A stretch of DNA of 36,423 nt, from assembly GCA_029907515.1 (NCBI GenBank), contig JARYLT010000018.1:1-36423 (forward strand). Direction: 5' to 3'. A program made the position numbers and the translations under genes. The notes below the pieces were generated by a model. That model did not search any database. It was given only the letters and a program-made list of their open reading frames with translations, and had not been told where the DNA came from. Position 1 is the first letter of the stretch. Every line of letters starts with the position of its first letter. This DNA comes from Spirochaetota bacterium (GTDB lineage: Bacteria; Spirochaetota; UBA4802; UB4802). Below are positions 30,908 through 36,423 of the stretch, in pieces.

Positions 30908-32950
30908 TTATGGCAATGGTATTGAAATGGTAAACACTGCTCCTCGTTCCCTGTTAGTTACTTTTATTTCACCATTATGGTCGGCTACAATTTTCTTTAC
31001 TATAGCAAGTCCCAACCCCACACCGGTTGTCTTGGTTGTATAAAAAGGCTCAAAGATGATGTTAATGTTTTCCTCATCTATTCCTGTTCCGGTATCGCTG
31101 ACATCAATATAGACATATCGGTCATCTGCATATGTCTTAACTTCAACTACACCATACGGTGGGGTTGCATCAAGAGCATTTTGCAAAAGGTTTAGCATAA
31201 CCTGCTTCATCTGATTAAAATCTGATTTGATTAATGGTACTTCATAAAGCTGTAGTGATAGCTCCACGCGCCTTTCCTGGAAAAGATTGGAAAGCAGGGA
31301 TGCCGTGTCTCTGATTATATCATTGATATTATTGAACTTTAGCAGGAACGGGGAGGGACGTGTAAAGTCCATTACATTGGCAAGAATTTTTTCAAGGCGC
31401 TCTGTTTCGGTCATTATGATCTGTGCTGCTTTTTTTATTTTCTGTACATCAGGTGGGTTCTGGGTTATATTCTGCAATATCCTGCGTGAATATCCACCAA
31501 CAGTCACCAGCGGGTTGCGAATTTCATGTGCTATGTGTGATGCAATACGACCAATAGCTGCCAGTTTTTCAGATTCAACAATTGCCTCCTGGCGCTGCTT
31601 TATTTTTTCCATTTCTTTTTTAAGAAGGTCTAGGCTGTTATAGCTTTCTATTGATAACGCTGCCTGATATGCAAATACCGTTAAAAGGTCAACACTATCC
31701 TGAGTGATTGGCATCTGATTAAATTTATTGTCGGCTATAACAATGCCTATAGTTTTATTCAGGGCAATAAGCGGAACAATTACAAATTCATTAACATCAA
31801 TGAAAGATCTAATTTCATCATTGACACGAGGATCATGGTATGCATCATATACATGAATTGTTTCGCCGGTTTTAAATGCTTCAGTAAAAATTGTTTCTTC
31901 ACTCAAATCAAATGACGTAGATGTAACTTTTTCTTTCAATAATTGACCATGGACATCATCGCCATTTACACCACGGCTTAAAATTTCCTTGTCCTTTTGT
32001 GGGCTTAAACTGCTCCAGATGGCAAATGCTTCTTCAAGGGTATCAGGACCAACTGCCATTCTACCATAGAGGACATTATTCTTCTCATCTTTCAAAAAAA
32101 GCATTGCACGATTAAATCCAAGCCCCGTCCCTGATGTTACGGCAGTTAATATGGTCCGTAATACATGATCCAGCACATCATCTTTCTGAATTTTTTCTGA
32201 TAGTCTGGTAATAAGTGAAATCTGGTAATCACGCTTAGTTTTACTGGTAACATCATCCATTACCATAATTATCTGTGGCTCATTATTGGAAATCATATAT
32301 GACAATTTAATGTCAGCAATAACGGTAATACGGTTATTTGAAATCAGGTGAGCTTTTTCCAAAACTATGGATTCATGCGTTTTTTTTATCTCTTCAATGG
32401 CCTGCAGCACTGTACCCGTTAAAAAATAAAAAAGTTCAGTAATATTTTTTCCCGATACTTCTTGAGGCGTGTATTGAAATTTCTTTAAAAATAAATCGTT
32501 GGTAAAAAGGATGGTATTGTGTATATCAAGTACAACAATATAGGCATTCATGGAAAACATCATGTTGGTATACAGTTCACGTAACTTCTCTATTTCGATT
32601 TTCTGGGATTTAATAATGTTTTCCAGATTCCTGGAAGCCGATAACAGCTCTGTATATATTTTTGCAAAAGGATCATCGCCGGGTATCTGGCCAACTTTGA
32701 GATGGAACTCGCCCTTTTTAAAATTTTCAGCAATTGCATGTAATTTTTCAATTTTATCTATAAATAGAATTTTGTGTATTATCCTGATATAGACAAAAAG
32801 AACAATAAGTAACATAGTGCAGACAATACTTAAATAGAAAACCCATGAACGCGCGTTTATAAAGTACATTGATATGGTAATGCTTGTTGTAACTGCAATA
32901 ACGATTATAAACAGGGTTATCGCAAAAAATTGTAAAAGCTTATCTTTCAT
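30908..32950 (-). CDS. Membrane sensor histidine kinase with PAS and GAF domains
   Basis: 680 residues. Two membrane helices (about 6-30 and 36-58) enclose almost no periplasmic loop, so sensing is probably internal. A HAMP-like linker (about 60-115) leads to a PAS domain (about 125-235, NAYIVVLDIHNTILFTND), then a GAF domain (about 245-435) and a short coiled coil. HisKA has His475 in SHIAHEIRNP. The ATPase domain shows the N box (Asn591 in LLQNALDA), DTGTGI (619-624), FEPFYTTK (633-640) and GVGLGL (643-648). It is a complete NtrB-like orthodox kinase. The gene sits 11 bases after an unknown protein and upstream of the single-domain regulator and glgC, its likely pathway partners. The signal is unknown. 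Confidence 0.93.
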   Translation of the reverse strand: MKDKLLQFFAITLFIIVIAVTTSITISMYFINARSWVFYLSIVCTMLLIVLFVYIRIIHKILFIDKIEKLHAIAENFKKGEFHLKVGQIPGDDPFAKIYTELLSASRNLENIIKSQKIEIEKLRELYTNMMFSMNAYIVVLDIHNTILFTNDLFLKKFQYTPQEVSGKNITELFYFLTGTVLQAIEEIKKTHESIVLEKAHLISNNRITVIADIKLSYMISNNEPQIIMVMDDVTSKTKRDYQISLITRLSEKIQKDDVLDHVLRTILTAVTSGTGLGFNRAMLFLKDEKNNVLYGRMAVGPDTLEEAFAIWSSLSPQKDKEILSRGVNGDDVHGQLLKEKVTSTSFDLSEETIFTEAFKTGETIHVYDAYHDPRVNDEIRSFIDVNEFVIVPLIALNKTIGIVIADNKFNQMPITQDSVDLLTVFAYQAALSIESYNSLDLLKKEMEKIKQRQEAIVESEKLAAIGRIASHIAHEIRNPLVTVGGYSRRILQNITQNPPDVQKIKKAAQIIMTETERLEKILANVMDFTRPSPFLLKFNNINDIIRDTASLLSNLFQERRVELSLQLYEVPLIKSDFNQMKQVMLNLLQNALDATPPYGVVEVKTYADDRYVYIDVSDTGTGIDEENINIIFEPFYTTKTTGVGLGLAIVKKIVADHNGEIKVTNRERGAVFTISIPLP

Positions 32951-32961
32951 ACCATCATTGC

Positions 32962-33636
32962 TTATTTTGTGATTTGTTCCATGAAATATGGCTTAGTATA
33001 TTCCTGTATTAGCTTTGTTAAAAATCTTTGCCATACTTTATGGGCATTGTCAAAATGAAAGGTTACAGCCCCTTTTAAAAATGATTTAGGTTTTAATTCA
33101 TCATGGGTAATATCAAGTATTCTGATATAGGGGTCATATTTTTTTATTTCATTATACATGGATACTTCCTGGGCAACCTGTTTTACCGGTATATAGCCAA
33201 CCACAACTAATTTTGGCGAAAGACCTTTTTCAAACAACTTGAAAAGTTCATAGAAGCCTGGTACGGTGTCAATAAATGGTTTATAGATTCCTCCCCCAAT
33301 TCCTTCAATGGTAGAGATAAGTTGTGAAGAGAATTCTTTTGCATTGGGCGATTCAGTATTGGTTACAATAGCAATGCCTTCATCAGAACTGAATATTTTA
33401 AAGTCTGTATCAGGTTTGAAATTTCGTTGCAGTAATTTTACAACTGATATGTTTATATCGTGGGCTTTTTCAACAATAATGTTACCATAGATATCTTTTA
33501 AATCCTCTCGTGAAACTACAAAACGTCGTCGCTTTGAATACTGATTCATCAGGCGAAAAGACTTTACCAGCTCTTCCAGTTCGGGAAGATTTGCAATACC
33601 TATCCTTAAAATATTCAACTGTTTCTGGTCTTCCAT
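32962..33636 (-). CDS. Unknown protein encoded upstream of the sensor kinase
   Basis: 224 residues, soluble, alternating helices and strands. The opening LNILRIGIANLPELEELVKS and a late strand-turn LVVVGYIPVKQ suggest an alpha-beta fold, but no family is recognised. The ATG at 33636 has no ribosome binding site. A good -10 sequence ends only 8 bases before it, so the mRNA may be leaderless. The kinase starts 11 bases after its stop. By position it could be an accessory sensor or modulator of the kinase; this is inference. Confidence 0.7.
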   Translation of the reverse strand: MEDQKQLNILRIGIANLPELEELVKSFRLMNQYSKRRRFVVSREDLKDIYGNIIVEKAHDINISVVKLLQRNFKPDTDFKIFSSDEGIAIVTNTESPNAKEFSSQLISTIEGIGGGIYKPFIDTVPGFYELFKLFEKGLSPKLVVVGYIPVKQVAQEVSMYNEIKKYDPYIRILDITHDELKPKSFLKGAVTFHFDNAHKVWQRFLTKLIQEYTKPYFMEQITK

Positions 33637-33644
33637 GGGTTTGA

Positions 33645-33673
33645 ACTATATATAATGTTAATAAATTTTTCAA
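33645..33673 (-). promoter_or_regulatory. Promoter of the kinase-regulator-glycogen operon, probably leaderless
   Basis: On the minus strand TTGAAA (33668-33673), an exact 17-base spacer and TATAGT (33645-33650). Only 8 bases separate the -10 from the ATG at 33636, so transcription should start within about 2 bases of the start codon. Confidence 0.6.
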
Positions 33674-33804
33674 TGAAAATAAATAAAAAAACAGCCACCA
33701 ATATTTTCGATTGACTATTTTAGTCTAGCATTTAATGGATAATCAATAATTTTTATGTAAAGAACTAAGTCATTGAATAGTTTTTGTAGGAGTATTTAAC
33801 AAAT

Positions 33805-34404
33805 ATGGAGATAGTGGTTGCAACGCGCAATAAAGGAAAAATAAAAGAAATACTTTCTTTTGGTATTCCTTCAATAATATTCACCTCACTTGAAAAATAT
33901 CCAGAAATAGGTGAAATAGAAGAAACGGGCTCAACCTTTACTGATAATGCATTATTAAAGGCACGACATGTATGCAATAGTACAGGATTGCCTGCTCTTG
34001 CGGATGATTCAGGGCTTGTAGTGGATGCACTGAATGGTGAGCCGGGGGTATATTCAGCAAGATTTGGTAATCTTAAAACAGATAAAGAGAGGTACATGCT
34101 ATTATTAAAAAAAATGCATGCTGTGCCTGATGACAGGCGACAGGCACGCTTTGTATGTGTTATGGCTCTGGTTTTCCCCGATGGCAGAGAATATATAGAA
34201 GAAGGTGTGTGTGAAGGTGTTATTGCAAAAGAACCAGCAGGTGAAAATGGTTTTGGGTATGATCCCGTTTTCTATATACCAGAATTAGGAAAGACTATGG
34301 CGCAATTACCTCTGGACGTAAAAAATGCAATAAGCCATAGAGCACGTGCTTTACAAAAGGTTAAAATCCTGTTAGAAAAGATTGTGGGTGAGAAAACAAT
34401 ATGA
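33805..34404 (+). CDS. rdgB: XTP/dITP diphosphatase (Ham1/RdgB)
   Basis: 199 residues, full length. It hydrolyses XTP, ITP and dITP to monophosphates and keeps deaminated purines out of nucleic acids. The motifs are VVATRNKGKIKE (4-15), FTDNALLKA (45-53), LADDSGLVVDALNGEPGVYS (65-84) with catalytic Asp68, NGFGYDPVF (148-156) and SHRARAL (177-183). AGGAG lies 12 bases upstream of the ATG, rather far, but no better start exists. The next gene overlaps its stop by 4 bases. It leads a small operon with a TPR lipoprotein and endonuclease III. Confidence 0.95.
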   Translation: MEIVVATRNKGKIKEILSFGIPSIIFTSLEKYPEIGEIEETGSTFTDNALLKARHVCNSTGLPALADDSGLVVDALNGEPGVYSARFGNLKTDKERYMLLLKKMHAVPDDRRQARFVCVMALVFPDGREYIEEGVCEGVIAKEPAGENGFGYDPVFYIPELGKTMAQLPLDVKNAISHRARALQKVKILLEKIVGEKTI

Positions 34405-34931
34405 AAAAATGTTTACTATTTATAATATGCCTGACAGGTATCCTGCTTTTCTACTGTTCATCCGTGCAATACGGTAAGCATAAAAGCCTCTGGCGGTTTA
34501 ATGACCCGTATATAAATCAGACAATTATCAATGCCTGGGAAAATGTATATAAGCGCCGATATGAATGGGCTGCGCTGGATTTTACACGGCTTATACAGAA
34601 AAACTACATCGATTATGATATCCTGTTTGGGGCTGGACTATCATATTATTTTATGAATGAAAGTAAAAAAGCTATGGATTATTTTACACAGGCTATTGAA
34701 AAAAACCCCCATCACTTTGAAGCGTATTATTACAGGGCAAAACTATTTTTAAGCCAGGGTGCACATGCAAAGGCAAAACAGGATCTGGAAGCTATTATTT
34801 ACATGAAATATGATGAACCACTTATCTGTGGATATTATTTTACTAATGATGATATTGCAGATATACATGTATTCAAGTCCAGGCAAAAAGAGGCTCAATC
34901 ACTTCTTATGGCGATAGCTCATGATAGATAA
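34401..34931 (+). CDS. TPR-containing lipoprotein
   Basis: 176 residues. The signal peptide ends in LLFYC with the lipid-bearing Cys19, again the relaxed spirochaete-like lipobox. Residues about 45-150 form two or three tetratricopeptide repeats, for example ILFGAGLSYYFMNESKKAMD and HFEAYYYRAKLFLSQGAHAK. It is probably a small envelope scaffold protein. Its start overlaps rdgB (ATGA) and its end overlaps the endonuclease III gene by 11 bases, so the three are translated together. Confidence 0.78.
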   Translation: MKKCLLFIICLTGILLFYCSSVQYGKHKSLWRFNDPYINQTIINAWENVYKRRYEWAALDFTRLIQKNYIDYDILFGAGLSYYFMNESKKAMDYFTQAIEKNPHHFEAYYYRAKLFLSQGAHAKAKQDLEAIIYMKYDEPLICGYYFTNDDIADIHVFKSRQKEAQSLLMAIAHDR

Positions 34932-35553
34932 AGCTACCTCAAAAAAAATCATTAATCGTTTGAAGAAGCAGTATCAGGTTTCTGCACCATTGCACTTTAA
35001 CAATCTATATCAGTTGTGCATTGCAGTGGTGTTGTCTGCTCAGACAACTGACAATCAGGTTAACAGGGTAACTCCATTACTGTTTAAAAAATATCCTGAT
35101 TTTTATACACTGGCACAGGCTCACATCGATGATGTTGAAGAAATTATTAAATCAACAGGTTTCTATCACAATAAGGCAAAACATATTGTTGCATTGGCCG
35201 GAACTATTGTACATACATTTAATGGAGTTGTACCTGAAACACGTGAAGAACTAATGAGCCTGCCGGGAGTGGGCAGAAAATCTGCCAATGTGATATTGGC
35301 TTTTGGTTTTGGCATACCTGCAATACCCGTTGATACCCATGTATCCCGTGTTGCCAGTAGAATAGGGTATGCAAATAGCAGAAAACCTATTGCTATTGAA
35401 ATGGCGATGATGGAAAGCATCAGGAAATCAGACTGGATTATAGCTCATTTACTATTCATCTATCATGGAAGGACAATATGCCATGCACGAAAGCCAGCAT
35501 GCAGCAGATGCCCCATTATTTCATATTGCCACTTTGAAAATAAAAATCTTTGA
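34921..35553 (+). CDS. nth: Endonuclease III
   Basis: 210 residues. It is a DNA glycosylase/AP lyase for oxidised pyrimidines. The helix-hairpin-helix LPGVGRKSANV (114-124) carries catalytic Lys120, and VDTHVSR (137-143) carries Asp138. The iron-sulfur loop has cysteines at 187, 194, 197 and 203 with the standard 6-2-5 spacing. LSAQTTD (38-44) is the conserved early helix. All catalytic parts are intact. The last 38 bases overlap the end of a convergent membrane protein gene. Confidence 0.96.
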   Translation: MIDKATSKKIINRLKKQYQVSAPLHFNNLYQLCIAVVLSAQTTDNQVNRVTPLLFKKYPDFYTLAQAHIDDVEEIIKSTGFYHNKAKHIVALAGTIVHTFNGVVPETREELMSLPGVGRKSANVILAFGFGIPAIPVDTHVSRVASRIGYANSRKPIAIEMAMMESIRKSDWIIAHLLFIYHGRTICHARKPACSRCPIISYCHFENKNL

Positions 35554-36423
35554 AAGCTTTTAGGACCTGTGGGTCATTGGTTGGCAGGTTGTATTCAGCA
35601 GAAGGATTTTTACCTGTTATCTGTACAAGCGTGCTGTAAGCAGAGGTGGCTAATGTTGTGTTTGTGTCTGCACAGTATGGTAGCAAAGCAGGCAGATATA
35701 TAATTTTTTTGTGAAATCCCATTACACTCATTATCCAGATTTTTAATGAAATATTCCCTTTCTCAAACATTGATATAATCGTTTTTTCATTACCATCAGC
35801 AAATCGCGCAGCCAGACGCGCCAGGTGACTGGCAGATTGTAATTGTTCATTTTGTTTTAATGATATAGTATATGCATAATCAATAATTGAATTAAATGGT
35901 ATAGTGATGCTTTTCTTTAATAGTACTGAAGCAACCTCATCTGCCATCTGTATATTTTCCGAAAAAAGGAGATTGCTCCATTCTTTATCAGCAAAATTAA
36001 CAGGTAAATCCAATGCTGAAGAATACATGATGAACAACTGATAATCCTTATATTGACGTTTTGTCAAAACATACTGTTTGAGTTCATTAATTCTAAATGG
36101 TATTCCATAACGAAGCAGTTTGAATTGTATTTCTTTTTTAATAGGTACATGTTTGACAGTAGAATACAAAAATATATAGGTTCCAATAGAAACTGAAAAA
36201 AGTATACCCCCGGTTGCTATAGCAATTACAAGAAGTTGAGGAATATTTACATGAAAATACTCAAACACCAGTACCCCTGTAAGTACAGTGAGCTTTAAAA
36301 GTTTAATAAATACTATTGCAGGACCAGCTATGATGTTGCTATAAATCAATTTATCCACAAAATAAAACGCTATAGATCCCCCAATAAATAATGGTATTGC
36401 AATAGTAGGTTTTATCTTATACC
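35516..36423 (-). CDS. Membrane protein with HEAT-like helical tail, 5' end beyond the window
   Basis: The frame is open to the right edge: upstream of the GTG at 36358 it continues without a stop and encodes another hydrophobic segment (PTIAIPLFIGGSIAFYF), so the gene is probably cut by the window. The visible part has membrane helices at that segment and at about 11-30 and 40-64 counted from the GTG. A soluble helical region follows (SASHLARLAARFADG, LPALLPYCADTNTTLATSAY), reminiscent of HEAT-type repeats. No family is recognised. It ends inside the nth gene, overlapping it tail to tail by 38 bases. Confidence 0.7.
   Translation of the reverse strand, partial: YKIKPTIAIPLFIGGSIAFYFVDKLIYSNIIAGPAIVFIKLLKLTVLTGVLVFEYFHVNIPQLLVIAIATGGILFSVSIGTYIFLYSTVKHVPIKKEIQFKLLRYGIPFRINELKQYVLTKRQYKDYQLFIMYSSALDLPVNFADKEWSNLLFSENIQMADEVASVLLKKSITIPFNSIIDYAYTISLKQNEQLQSASHLARLAARFADGNEKTIISMFEKGNISLKIWIMSVMGFHKKIIYLPALLPYCADTNTTLATSAYSTLVQITGKNPSAEYNLPTNDPQVLKAFKDFYFQSGNMK

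Overview
This AT-rich window carries about 25 protein genes in short operons on both strands. It reads as chromosomal core metabolism of a Gram-negative anaerobe. The best guess is a spirochaete or close relative: there are two lipoproteins with loose lipoboxes (FVAC, FYC), two exported proteins ending their signal peptides in LFAQ or LLAQ, GH57 glucan enzymes, and a DUF4912 gene beside a GH57 branching enzyme. This placement is inference; no rRNA, tRNA or marker gene is present. I see no CRISPR array, prophage or tRNA. The only mobile DNA is the end of an IS66-type element at the left edge.

Layout. 1-606: IS66 tnpB (cut by the window edge) and tnpA on the minus strand, with a palindrome over the tnpA ribosome binding site. 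873-3134 (-): a two-domain protein joining an ATP-grasp ligase, a four-cysteine linker and an FMN hydroxyacid-oxidase barrel. 3317-6201 (+): TPR/outer-membrane-like protein, inositol monophosphatase and an exported protein, closed by a strong terminator. 6247-6960 (-): cytidylate kinase-like protein. 7259-10860 (+): sugar-phosphate nucleotidyltransferase with a dead phosphomannomutase-like tail, then an M20 peptidase. 10865-11308 (-): small membrane protein. 11501-12958 (+): an acyl-CoA ligase-like protein lacking catalytic elements, followed by an 842-base gene-free stretch.

13801-16803 (+): DUF2804, DUF4912-like and GH57 branching enzyme, overlapping tail to tail with an SDR/AAA-ATPase pair (18850-16784, -). 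19078-22713 (+): ADP-forming acyl-CoA synthetase, site-2-type protease and gamma-carbonic-anhydrase-like protein. 22771-24888 (-): membrane-anchored iron-sulfur oxidoreductase of the ETF:menaquinone oxidoreductase kind. 25140-26964 (+): lipoprotein and an orphan small protein.

33636-27068 (-): a run of unknown protein, sensor kinase, single-domain response regulator, GlgC and GH57 4-alpha-glucanotransferase. This looks like a signal-controlled glycogen module. 33805-35553 (+): XTP/dITP pyrophosphatase, TPR lipoprotein and endonuclease III, overlapping the end of a membrane protein that runs off the right edge.

Two loci make and remodel alpha-glucan: GlgC supplies ADP-glucose, and two different GH57 enzymes branch and rearrange chains. 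The ADP-forming acyl-CoA synthetase and the ETF-linked oxidoreductase fit anaerobic acyl-CoA energy metabolism. The best candidates for something new are the ATP-grasp/FMN fusion, the two-component/GlgC operon with its apparently leaderless first gene, and the degenerate acyl-CoA ligase. All calls rest on reading motifs by eye; no database search was run.
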